Source: Zygnema cylindricum (Eukaryota > Streptophyta > Zygnematophyceae > Zygnematales > Zygnemataceae). From it: a DNA stretch of 23,712 nt. The position numbers were made by a program, and so were the translations under genes. Of this stretch, positions 1-7,636 are shown one piece after another (positions within the stretch are counted from its first letter, which is position 1; every line of letters starts with the position of its first letter). The stretch covers positions 80,001-103,712 of the forward strand of contig JBBHKE010000130.1 in assembly GCA_037447655.1 (NCBI GenBank), in the 5' to 3' direction. Under the pieces are notes generated by a model, which saw only the letters and a list, made by a program, of their open reading frames with translations, was not told the origin of the DNA and searched no databases.

Positions 1-97
1 AGTGTAAGTTATTATATTTAAGGTATCAATGTCAAAATTTTGGGGTGCCGATATAGCGTACATAAGGCTAATAAAGATTCACGGTGTACTGTACAGT
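1..97. mobile_element. right end of a truncated A/B-type TIR element
   Basis: The stretch around 67-87 ends in CACGGTGT followed by ACTGTAC. This matches the right terminus of the complete elements downstream (GGCGGTGT then ACTGTAC). Its left part is outside the window or too diverged to recognise. The end abuts the next element (103-320) with only a GTAC-rich spacer between them. Confidence 0.45.
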
Positions 98-102
98 ACA
101 GA

Positions 103-320
103 ACACCGTCGATCGTATTTAGCGTGTATGCTTTTTTGTCTCTTAAGACATCTTTTATCCGTACACATTTGTCCAATTTTCAATTTGAGACCGCCAATCG
201 GAAGCTGAGAATCTTACCCTTCAATCGCAACCGTCAGATCCACAATCCGACATGTATGTACGGAGAAAAGATGTTTTAAGAGACAAAAAAAACATACACG
301 CTAAATACGATCGACGGTGT
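103..320. mobile_element. A-family MITE-like element, copy A1 (218 bp)
   Basis: The ends are ACACCGTCGATCG and its reverse complement CGATCGACGGTGT. The inverted arms extend about 75 bp and include a conserved stretch reading TCCGTACACA on the left and a matching TGTACGGAGAAAAGATG on the right. The central loop carries ACCGCCAATCGG (190-201), conserved in other copies. No coding capacity is visible, so this is a non-autonomous element able to fold into a long hairpin. The flanks are GTACAGTACAG on the left and CTGTACTGTAC on the right, themselves inverted copies. Confidence 0.8.
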
Positions 321-330
321 ACTGTACTGT

Positions 331-549
331 ACACCGCCAATCGCTATTAGCGTTGTGTACGCTAATCCCGTCCCGCTTTTTTTTTTATTATTCTCAAATA
401 TAATTATCCACACTATTTAAAAAAAAACCCTAATTCCTAATTAGAGTAATCGATTTCTTCGAAAGTTTCCAAATTCCCAATTAGCGTAAACCACGCTAAT
501 TATTAGTATACGCTAAAGAAACTTCTACGCTAATAGCAATTGGCGGTGT
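331..549. mobile_element. B-family MITE-like element, copy B1 (219 bp)
   Basis: The left end is ACACCGCCAATCGCTATTAG; the right end is CTAATAGCAATTGGCGGTGT. The interior is AT-rich and non-coding, with repeated ATTAGCGT/ACGCTAAT motifs near both ends. It is very similar to B4 (6182-6399). Only the 10-bp spacer ACTGTACTGT separates it from A1, so the two elements are chained. No transposase is present; the superfamily cannot be assigned securely because no clean target-site duplication is visible. Confidence 0.8.
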
Positions 550-1212
550 ACTGTACCTCGGATGTTCAAAACTTCAAAAGTTCGAATGTCTCAAAACGAT
601 TGGAAACACCATATGTGATGGAGCCGTGCTATATGCATATTAATATATTATACATGTTCCCAGGGTGCATAGTTGTTCAAATCGCGCGATTTTTTCCTTT
701 TTTCCGATTAAAACGTATAATTCGTGACTTTTGAATAAATCGGAAAAAAACGCGATGTACTTTCTGTCCGGTAAACTGAACGGATTATTTACAGAAAATG
801 TACAGTATATACAGTAACTGTACGATTTTGTACCAAAAAGGTACGGAAATTGACTAAAAGATACGTTGCACTTCATAGTACTTTCTGTCCGGTAAACTGA
901 ACAGAAATTTAAAGGGAAACGTACAGAACTGTAACAAAATTGTACGGACTATGACGAAAAGAGACGGGAACTGTACGGACAATGTACAAACTGCGTTATA
1001 TGTAAAACTCAAATTCTTTTACATGTACGGAATTGTAAGGAAGAAAAATCATTAACGATTTTAACGATTTTTTCAAAAGGTTCAATGCGTTTGTTACGTA
1101 TAATTCGTCGCGATTAAATCGTTCGCACGAAACGCCGTGAACAACTATAGCGGGGTGTAAAACGCGTATAGTACGAGACAACTAGATGATCATTTGGTCG
1201 GTACTGAACACT
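550..1212. repeat. GTAC-rich non-coding spacer with a 25-bp direct repeat
   Basis: No gene is recognised. An exact 25-bp direct repeat containing ACTTTCTGTCCGGTAAACTG lies at 757-781 and 878-902, a period of 121 bp. Between 757 and 1028 I count eleven GTAC tetranucleotides in about 270 bp, where roughly one is expected by chance. Several are within TGTACGG. Short open frames here are unsupported. Confidence 0.6.
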
Positions 1213-1753
1213 ACACCGCCAATCGTTATTAGCGTTGTGTACGCTAATTCCATCCCGTTTTTTTTTTATTATTCTCCATTAGTGTAGTTCATTCTATTTT
1301 TTTAATTATTCTATTTAGGGTTTTTTTCAGTACGCTTACTCTTAAATAGAGTGGTGTACGGTCAGTGTCAGTTCGTACATAAATGTACCTTTTTAAGTTA
1401 AAAAGTACAATAAATTAGTTTTAGTAACCGCGGATGCATGAGAATGTGCGTTCTAAACAGGATAAAAAATCAGGTCGTAAAAATTCCCGTTCGCACATAC
1501 TCGTCTGACAGCCGCGTTTCAACCGTGTGAATGTACGATTTGTGTACGATTTGTTAGATTTTATACGGAGACCTAATTTTAGTGTAAGCATGTTTGCGAC
1601 CGACATTTTTTATTTCAAAGATCCAAATTACCATAATCAAACAATTAGAATGTATGATTTTTTCCAAAATTTTCAAATTCTTAAATAGCGTACACCACGG
1701 ATATTATTTTTATACGCTAAAAAAACTTACACGCTAATAACGATTGGCGGTGT
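1213..1753. mobile_element. longer B-type element, copy B2 (~541 bp)
   Basis: The left terminus at 1213 is ACACCGCCAATCGTTATTAG and the right terminus ends in GATTGGCGGTGT at 1753. The last ~90 bp (1664-1753) match the right end of the short B elements. The left ~450 bp are a different, longer sequence also found inverted at about 1815-2752 and in part at 5801-5975. It is best read as an element of the same terminal type with a larger, non-coding interior. Confidence 0.6.
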
Positions 1754-2060
1754 ACAGTATACACTATATGCACGCCATTGGCTGCACAGTACAGTATTGC
1801 AGTCATCATATGCAACAGTTTTCCCATACATTTTAATTGTTTAATAATTATAATTTGGGTCTTCGAAAAAAGTAAATGTCGGTCGCAAACATTCTTACAC
1901 TAATATAGGTATTTGTACAAAATCTGACAAATCGTACACAAATCATACGTTGACACAGTCGAAACGTGGTTGTTGGACAAATATATGTGAACGTGATATT
2001 TGACAACCCGATTTGATCCCCTTTATAGACCGCACATTCTCATGCGTCCGAGGCTTCTAA

Positions 2061-2521
2061 ACCGTAGTTCAAAAGTAGGTGACCGTACGCCTATACAATA
2101 TGCCTATTGTATGCAAAACATACAATATGGCCTTAAGACCCATATTGTATTGGCCGCAAAATGAAATAAAACAGTAACAGGGTTGAGTTGCACATGACTC
2201 GATAGAGAATTAAACGTCATGTCTAAATTTGAGAAAAAAATCGGACAAAAAAATATTTTTATGTGAGTTTTGAGCGACTTTTTATTTAAACCGTCAGATT
2301 TGGAAGATCTGACGGTCGCTCATGAAAGTAACGATCTAAGAAGATCACATGAAAAGCCCATGACACAACTTACGATAGGACTATCGTTAGATTCGGACGA
2401 TTGGACGGTCGCTTATGAAAGTAGCGATCTAAGAAAATCACATGGAAAGCTCGGAACACAACTTACGCTAAAGGCGGCCTACAAAAGGCCTACCAAAAAA
2501 CGCCTACTTTTTAACTATGTT
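2061..2521 (-). mobile_element. C-family non-autonomous element, copy C1 (461 bp)
   Basis: The termini are ACCGTAGTTCAAAAGTAGG on the left and, in reverse complement, a related AACATAGTTAAAAAGTAGG. CTAA flanks both sides (2057-2060 and 2522-2525), a plausible target-site duplication. It is a longer relative of C2 (5437-5713). Inside is a tandem direct duplication of about 70 bp (about 2300-2375 and 2404-2470) that begins GACGGTCGCT. An open frame across it encodes two copies of a TVA(H/Y)ES(N/S)DLR(R/K)SH motif, which I treat as a by-product of the repeat. Palindromic ACAATATG blocks lie near 2095-2150. Confidence 0.7.
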
Positions 2522-2752
2522 CTAAACAAAATGAATTGTACTTTTTCACTTAAAAATGTATGTTTTTGTACAGTTTGACTCTGACCGTAAACCACACTAT
2601 TTAAAAGATGACGTACTTCCGTTTGTATGGTACTATAAAATTAACCCTGAATAAAGTAAAGAAAAAAATAGAATGAACTACGTTAATGGAGAATAAAAAA
2701 AAAAAAATGGGACGGAATTAGCGTACACTACGCTAATAGCGATTGGCGGTGT

Positions 2753-3123
2753 TCAGTACTTTACTGAAACTTTCCACTTTTCACGACGTTTCGCGCACGG
2801 AGAACGGGTCCACGTCGCCCCCCACCTCCCGCTTTCTCCGCGCGACCGTATGTTTAGGTTTTTTTATTTGTTTTACCACACTGTGAATCGCTATTAGTGT
2901 AAGGAAACAAATAGTGTGAAGAAACAAATAGTGTGAAGCAACAAATAGTGTAGAGAAACAAATATTGTTTACTAAGAATCAAACCTGAGTGCGCTTTTTC
3001 GTGTCAAAGCCAAGCGTTTTCCGTCTCAACGCCGTTATCCTAATACTTCTTCTGTACTTCTGTAAAATAATGAGCATTTAAAGTACGGACTGCAACATTT
3101 CGTACACACTATACATTATTTAA
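2753..3123. other. unassigned spacer with short tandem repeat and a lone TIR end
   Basis: 2770-2850 is unusually GC- and CpG-rich for this part of the window. At 2877-2900 there is a degenerate left terminus (ACTGTGAATCGCTATTAGTG). It is followed by four near-copies of an AACAAATAGTGTGAAG-type unit, about 16 bp each (2905-2965). A degenerate right-type terminus at about 5405-5430 could be its partner around the E1/E2 insertions, but this pairing is speculative. No gene is seen. Confidence 0.4.
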
Positions 3124-3126
3124 TAA

Positions 3127-3545
3127 GGGTGAAGTTCCATTAGACGAAAAGTGAGGTTGTTTACATAAATTTGGACCTCTCCGTACTAAACCGTACTTAT
3201 TATTTTGTTTTTATCCGGAATAACAACATTACAGATAATCTTGCCAATATTCTCCAAAAGTATGGGAGTTAACAATGAACGAAAGTTTATGTCATTGGTG
3301 ATGTAACTCGCGAGGTACATCACCAATTAAGGTGGCGTTCCATCAAACGAAAAGTAAGGTTGTTTACATAAATTTGGACCTCTCCGTACTATGCCATACT
3401 TTTTATTTTGTTTTCATGCGCGAACAATATTCCAAAGAATCTTGCCAATATTCTCCAAAGGTCTGGGGGGTAACAATGACCGTTGGATATTTCTTCGCAG
3501 AGCATTCGCTTGAAAGTTTATGTAATGGTGATGTACCACCTCTTA
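3127..3545. repeat. tandem duplication of the E1 left end (~204-bp period)
   Basis: The sequence beginning at 3127 recurs from 3331. Both copies contain CGAAAAGT(G/A)AGGTTGTTTA, a TTTGGACCTCTCCGTACT tract and AATCTTGCCAATATTCTCCA. The inner copy starts with a diverged terminus just after its own TTAA. A single element therefore carries two left ends. Confidence 0.75.
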
Positions 3546-4525
3546 CAAAAAACATTAAGTTGCGACACGTTGGATAATGAACATACATGTCAGGATGGCA
3601 ACGAACGGAAATCGATTTTTTTTGCACACGATATATACATTCAAAAATCCAATTGAAATCACAAAAGTAATCTCGTAACGAACTTTCATCGCGCTATTTT
3701 AGTTACCGGCCATCCGTAACACTATTTGTGGAAGTGCTCATTCGTCAAGCGAAAAAACATAAATTATAAAAAAATGAGCTAGCATCTTACAAGCGTTTGC
3801 AAAGATTTGTGTGGTACGATGTATGCAGACGAAGATGTTGAGTTGAAGTTGGTCGGTGTAAAAAAGATTTGATGATTTTCAATATACGATCTAATCTTAC
3901 GTGGTACCACTCATTTATGAGAACGTGGTTACAGACCCAGCGCGAAAGAACGTCGTTCAAAATGTAACATTTTGAAATGTTGGTCGTTTACGACTACAAA
4001 AAATCATGATAGAGCGCCACCCTTACACAAAAATTTGAGCCAGAACACATTGGATAACGGGCATACGTGTCACGGTGGCAACCAACGGAAATCAAAAAAT
4101 TTCGCACACGATATACGCATTCAAAGATCTAACAAAAAATACAAACGAAATGTTGTAATGCACTTTCGACACATTATTTTTGTTAGCGTCAATTCGTAAC
4201 ACTATTTCTGACAACGCTCATTCGTCACGCGAAAAAGCATGATCCCTAAAAAATTGAGGTGGTATTTGACAAGGCGTCTGCAAAGAGTGACAAAGCGTGT
4301 AACAAACCGTCTGCAAAGAGTAAAACAGATGTGTTGAACGATAACCTATAACGCATGTACATGGTACGCAAATGAAGATTTTTGGTCGGTGTAAAAATCA
4401 TTGACGATTTTCAATATCCGATCTTAACTCACGTGGTACCTCTAAATTATGAACACGTGGATTACAGACTCTGCGTAATGGAACGTCGTTCAAATTGTAG
4501 CATTATGTAATGTTGGTCATAGAAT
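3545..4525. repeat. ~440-490-bp direct duplication inside E1
   Basis: About 3545-3983 and about 4028-4522 are diverged direct copies. Landmarks shared in order are ACA(C)GTTGGATAA, a GGTGGCAACCAACGGAAATC-like tract, TCGCACACGATAT, CGTAACACTATTT, GTCGGTGTAAAAA, ATTTTCAATAT, CACGTGGTACC, and GAACGTCGTTCAAA. The two copies differ by indels, including an extra GTCTGCAAAGAGT-type repeat near 4280-4325 in the second. Confidence 0.75.
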
Positions 4526-4604
4526 TACAGAATGTCATAATGGAACTTCACCCTAACTGCCCAAACTAAGGTAGATGGCTCTAATTAAATCGTACCTATA
4601 TTAA

Positions 4605-5313
4605 GGGTAACCCTCCATCAGGCGCTGACAGTAATCGTACGGAAACGTTTACTGGTAGTAATACTTCGTTCAGTCTCCATCAGGTTGTGTCATCAATGGA
4701 ATCTATCGTGTACGTGCTTTCTTTCGATTGGACGCACGTAGGTTCATGTTCTAACGACGAGCAACCAAAGATTCAAAAAGCACAATATCTAGACTTGTAT
4801 CTGTACATCCGGTCGGAAAATTAAATTTCGTGAATGTACAATTTGTACGTTTGTGTTTTGTATTTTTTGTAGCTGTTTTCTCGTTCGTGTTTCGTCGTGG
4901 CACCATAAATTCCGGATGTCAGCGGATCGTGGAGGAGGCGTCACGACATATTCTTCAACAATTTTTTATTTTGGTGGTTTTCGTTGGATTTGATTGCTGC
5001 CTGTTCAAAGGCGCGCGGCCCGTACGTCACCTTTCCACGCGTAAACATTTTACACGTCTGGTGATTGATGACTCTCCTCCTAAGGAGAGTAATTAACCAC
5101 TGGACGACATGACCGCTTGCTTCGAAAACACGCAATCGGATGGTCGACGTTGTCGCCCATAAGTTTGGAGAGTCTTGATGCGCCAACGGCAATCATGTTT
5201 AAAAATAAAAATAAAAAAAATAGTACGTATCTGTGTGGAAGTGAGTTGGATATGCACGAAAGTACACCTTTTCCAGTAAAGAACCCCACTTTTCGCCTGA
5301 TGGAGGTTCACCC
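4605..5313. mobile_element. E2: 709-bp element related to E1 by its ends
   Basis: The left end is GGGTAACCCTCCATCAGGCG and the right end in reverse complement is GGGTGAACCTCCATCAGGCG, 18 of 20 matching. TAA flanks both sides (4602-4604 and 5314-5316). Ends and target duplication resemble E1, but the interior is different. An 88-codon frame (4830-5096) starts with a hydrophobic stretch, and overlapping frames exist on the other strand. None is recognisable as transposase, so I do not call a gene. Confidence 0.7.
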
Positions 5314-5436
5314 TAACTTAAATAAAAACATATAATTCTTATTTCTATTTTAGGTTCGAGTGTCACATTTTTAAGGGCTTAGAATTGGTGTTATCAACAC
5401 TAGTAGAGTAATAGCCATTCATGGTATACTGTATAA
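5314..5436. other. unassigned spacer with a degenerate right-type terminus
   Basis: GAGTAATAGCCATTCATGGT at about 5406-5425 resembles a decayed A/B right end (consensus CTAATAGCGATTGGCGGTGT). No gene is seen. Confidence 0.35.
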
Positions 5437-5713
5437 ACCATAGTTCAAAAGTAGGCGTTTTTATGGGAGGCCTTTGGTCGGCGCCTTTATCGTAAGTTGT
5501 GTTATGGGCTTTTCATGTGATCTTCTTAGATGGCTAGTTTGATCAGTGACCGTCCAATCGCCTGAAACTGACGGTGTAAATATTTTTTTTTGGTTCGAAT
5601 GTTTTAATTGGTCTGAATAGGTCTGAATACAATATGGGTCTTAAGGTCATATTGTTTTTTCATACAATAGGCATATTGTATGGGCCTACTTTCACCTACT
5701 TTTGAATTATGGT
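5437..5713 (+). mobile_element. C-family non-autonomous element, copy C2 (277 bp)
   Basis: It begins ACCATAGTTCAAAAGTAGGC and ends, in reverse complement, ACCATAATTCAAAAGTAGGT. ATAA flanks both ends (5433-5436 and 5714-5717). It lies in the opposite orientation to C1 and shares its GCTTTTCATGTGATCTTCTT block and its palindromic ACAATATGGGTCTTAAGG block. It lacks the internal duplication seen in C1. Confidence 0.7.
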
Positions 5714-5800
5714 ATAAATAACTTGCCATAGTACTGTAGAGTACAGTATTGTACTCTACAATACTGTATTTTATTGTTGTTACAGTATAGTGCTGTAGTT

Positions 5801-5975
5801 ACACCGCCAATCGTTATTAGCGTTGTGTACGCTAATTCCGTCCCGTTTTTTTTTTTTTTTTAGTCTCCATTAGTGTGGTTCATTCTATTTTTTTCTTTAT
5901 TATTTTTAGGGTTATTTTCAGTACGTTGTCTCTTAAATATAGTGGTGTACGGTCAGTGTCAGACCGTACATAAAT
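5801..5975. mobile_element. truncated left arm of a long B-type element
   Basis: From ACACCGCCAATCGTTATTAG this stretch follows the left arm of the element at 1213 through TTCATTCTATTTTTTT, the TACGGTCAGTGTCAG tract and CCGTACATAAAT. It then stops abruptly where B3 begins. No right end of its own is seen. Confidence 0.65.
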
Positions 5976-5978
5976 TTT

Positions 5979-6171
5979 CCAATCGCTATTAGAGTATATA
6001 ACGCCAATTCGGTGCCCTTTTTTCAAAAAAAAAAACCTGAAATACAATTAATAATGCTATTTAAGTACGTGGACCATAATCTGCCACGTCTCAGGTACTA
6101 AATTATAATCAATAACGCTAATTGTTTTTTGACGCTATTTAATCCTTGACTCTAATAGCGATTGGCGGTGT
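5979..6171. mobile_element. B-type element B3 (193 bp, short of the usual ~219 bp)
   Basis: The inverted ends are CCAATCGCTATTAGAGT and ACTCTAATAGCGATTGG, followed by CGGTGT. The left end lacks the outermost ACACCG, consistent with loss where it joins the preceding truncated arm. It is the first of three B elements in direct succession. Confidence 0.65.
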
Positions 6172-6181
6172 AATGTACTAA

Positions 6182-6399
6182 ACACCGCCAATCGCTATTA
6201 GCGTTGTGTACGCTAATCCCGTCCCGCTTTTTTATTTATTTATTCTCAAATAGAATTATCCACGCTATTTAAAAAAGCCCTAATTCCTAATTAGAGTAGT
6301 CGATTTCTTCCAAAATTTCCAAATTCCCAATTAGCGTACACCACGCCAAATAATAGTATACGCTAATCAAACGTACACGCTAATAGCGATTGGCGGTGT
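6182..6399. mobile_element. B-family element B4 (218 bp)
   Basis: The ends are ACACCGCCAATCGCTATTAG and its inverse CTAATAGCGATTGGCGGTGT, a perfect 20-bp match. The interior closely follows B1, including TCCTAATTAGAGTA and TTTCCAAATTCCCAATTAGC. A 10-bp spacer precedes it and a 5-bp spacer (ACAGT) follows it. Confidence 0.8.
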
Positions 6400-6404
6400 A
6401 CAGT

Positions 6405-6623
6405 ACACCGCCAATCGCTATTAGCGTATTGAACGCTAATTCGGTCCCTCTTTTTTTTTCTCAAATTCTCAAATAGAATTATTCATACTATTTATAAAAA
6501 GCATTAATTCCTAATTAGAGTCAACGATTTCTTTCAAAATTTTCAAATTCTTAATTAGCGTAAATCACTGTAATTATTCCTATACGCTAAAGAAACTTCT
6601 ACGCTAATAGCGATTGGCAGTGT
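6405..6623. mobile_element. B-family element B5 (219 bp)
   Basis: The left end is ACACCGCCAATCGCTATTAG; the right end is CTAATAGCGATTGGCAGTGT with one change in the terminal repeat. ACTGTAC follows on the right. It is the third in the B3-B4-B5 chain. Confidence 0.8.
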
Positions 6624-6977
6624 ACTGTACTTCATTGTAGGTACAGTGTATTGTTAAGTGCTGTAACCTTCCGACTGGAGGTCTCCAAAGGAAAATGGGA
6701 ATTGTGCTCGGAGAAAAGTTGAATTCCAATTTGTAGGTCGGTGTATCGGGGGGCTTCTTCGCCCTTATCCAAAAGTTCTAGAGGCAGTTCCGTGCAGTAC
6801 GGCAACCAAAATATACTCGCCCTGTAACTGGTCCTGTTTCCTGAACCCTGCACTTTAGAACCATACCGTACTCTAAAATATGCGATCCTGTACACCTATT
6901 GTACGGAATGACTGAAGGCCCTGAGATTTGTCCAGCGTGGACCAGTGAACCTTTGGACCACTTGACCTAATAACTAT
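6624..6977. other. unassigned spacer
   Basis: No recognisable gene or repeat family. A minus-strand frame of 87 codons (6632-6895) has a fairly protein-like composition, including EEAPRYTDLQIGIQLFSEHN. I recognise no domain in it, and it has neither a repeat-free neighbour nor a promoter to support it. It may be a transposon relic. Confidence 0.3.
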
Positions 6978-7188
6978 ACACTGTCTATTATTATTAGTGT
7001 TGATAGTTTTTTTGCCACTTAAAGAATTTTTTCTCCGTACACACTCGTCCGATTTTCACACGGAGACCGCCAATCGGAAGCTGAGAATCTTACTTTCAAT
7101 CGCCACCGTCAGATCCAAAGTCCGATATGTGTGCACGGGGAAAAGATGTATTATGTGGCAAAAAAAATGTTAGCACTAATAGCGGTGT
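6978..7188. mobile_element. A-family MITE-like element, copy A2 (211 bp)
   Basis: The left end is ACACTGTCTATTATTATTAG; the right end is CACTAATAGCGGTGT. The arms carry TCTCCGTACACACTCGTCCG on the left and the matching TATGTGTGCACGGGGAAAAG on the right. The loop carries ACCGCCAATCGG at 7066-7077. It ends about 180 bp upstream of the CPP1 TATA-like sequence, so it may form the distal edge of that promoter. Confidence 0.75.
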
Positions 7189-7338
7189 GTTTGAAACTGC
7201 ATGAAAAACCGCACTAAACACTTAAAAACCCTCCTCTTTTTTTGTTTTGTTTTTGTATTTAAACCCCTAAAGTCGAAAAGTGTCCTCCGAAGTGTCCGCT
7301 GAAACTTTAAACTCGAGGAACTTGAAACCTTTTGAAAC

Positions 7339-7469
7339 GTGACGTGACGTGTCAGTGCGGTTCTCCTATATATATCGTCTCCTTTTCACTTTCCGTCCTT
7401 CTCTTTCTCCTTCGGCAGACACGACACGTGTCGCCACAGCTCTGAGCGAGCCGTGGAGCGGCAGCAGCC
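7339..7469 (+). promoter_or_regulatory. CPP1 core promoter and 5' leader
   Basis: TATATATAT at 7367-7375 lies about 100 bp before the ATG, which would place transcription start near 7400 and give a leader of about 70 nt. Just upstream, 7339-7353 holds overlapping TGACGTG/ACGTGTCA motifs of the kind bound by plant bZIP factors. A perfect G-box, CACGTG, sits at 7425-7430 inside the presumed leader. Light-responsive control would fit a chlorophyll-synthesis factor, but that is inference. The start context GCAGCCATGGCTGCC is a strong plant start. Confidence 0.55.
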
Positions 7470-7636
7470 ATGGCTGCCTGCGCTTCCATGAGGATTTCTG
7501 GCTCCTCCTTGTCCTCCTGCTCGGCAAGCTCCAGCCATGGCGTCGCTCGCCGGAGGTTTCCGGAATTCCCGGCCTTTGCTAGCTTGCTGCCAAGGACTCT
7601 TCTCTCCTCCTCCGTAGAGTTGAGCTCCTCGAAAAG
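7470..7636 (+). CDS. CPP1: CPP1 exon 1 (transit peptide)
   Basis: It starts at the ATG in GCCATGGCTGCC and encodes residues 1-55 plus two bases of Arg56. It is rich in Ser, Ala and Arg with few acidic residues, and markedly more GC-rich than the rest of the gene. The donor is AAAAG|GTACAC (phase 2). A second in-frame ATG occurs at codon 7. Confidence 0.85.

Larger units (their letters stand above)
1213..2752. repeat. long imperfect inverted duplication of a B-type element
   Basis: The arm at about 1213-1660 reappears in reverse complement at about 1815-2752. Matching landmarks include the terminal ACACCGCCAATCG (1213 against the reverse complement ending at 2752), the TACGGTCAG tract, the CATGAGAATGTGCG tract and the GTTTGCGACCGACATT tract. 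The right arm is longer because element C1 (2061-2521) is inserted in it. The central ~150 bp hold the B-type right end that stops at 1753. This may be two elements inserted in opposite orientation, or a fold-back structure. Confidence 0.7.
3127..4553. mobile_element. E1: 1.43-kb non-autonomous DNA element with Harbinger-like ends
   Basis: A perfect 16-bp terminal inverted repeat, GGGTGAAGTTCCATTA (3127-3142) and its reverse complement (4538-4553), is flanked on both sides by TAA (3124-3126 and 4554-4556). A 3-bp TWA target duplication with G-rich ends is what PIF/Harbinger and Tourist-like elements show, so I infer that superfamily. No open frame resembles a Harbinger transposase or its Myb-like partner. 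The interior is built of two successive tandem duplications, listed separately. Confidence 0.75.

Noticed and set aside
2270-2578. 102-codon frame with two copies of TVAxESxDLRxSH
   Set aside because: It arises from the tandem duplication in element C1, runs past the element's end into unrelated arm sequence, and shows no known domain.
4830-5096. Possible transposase fragment in E2
   Set aside because: No catalytic DDE-type or Myb-like motif is visible; the frame is short with a hydrophobic, biased start.
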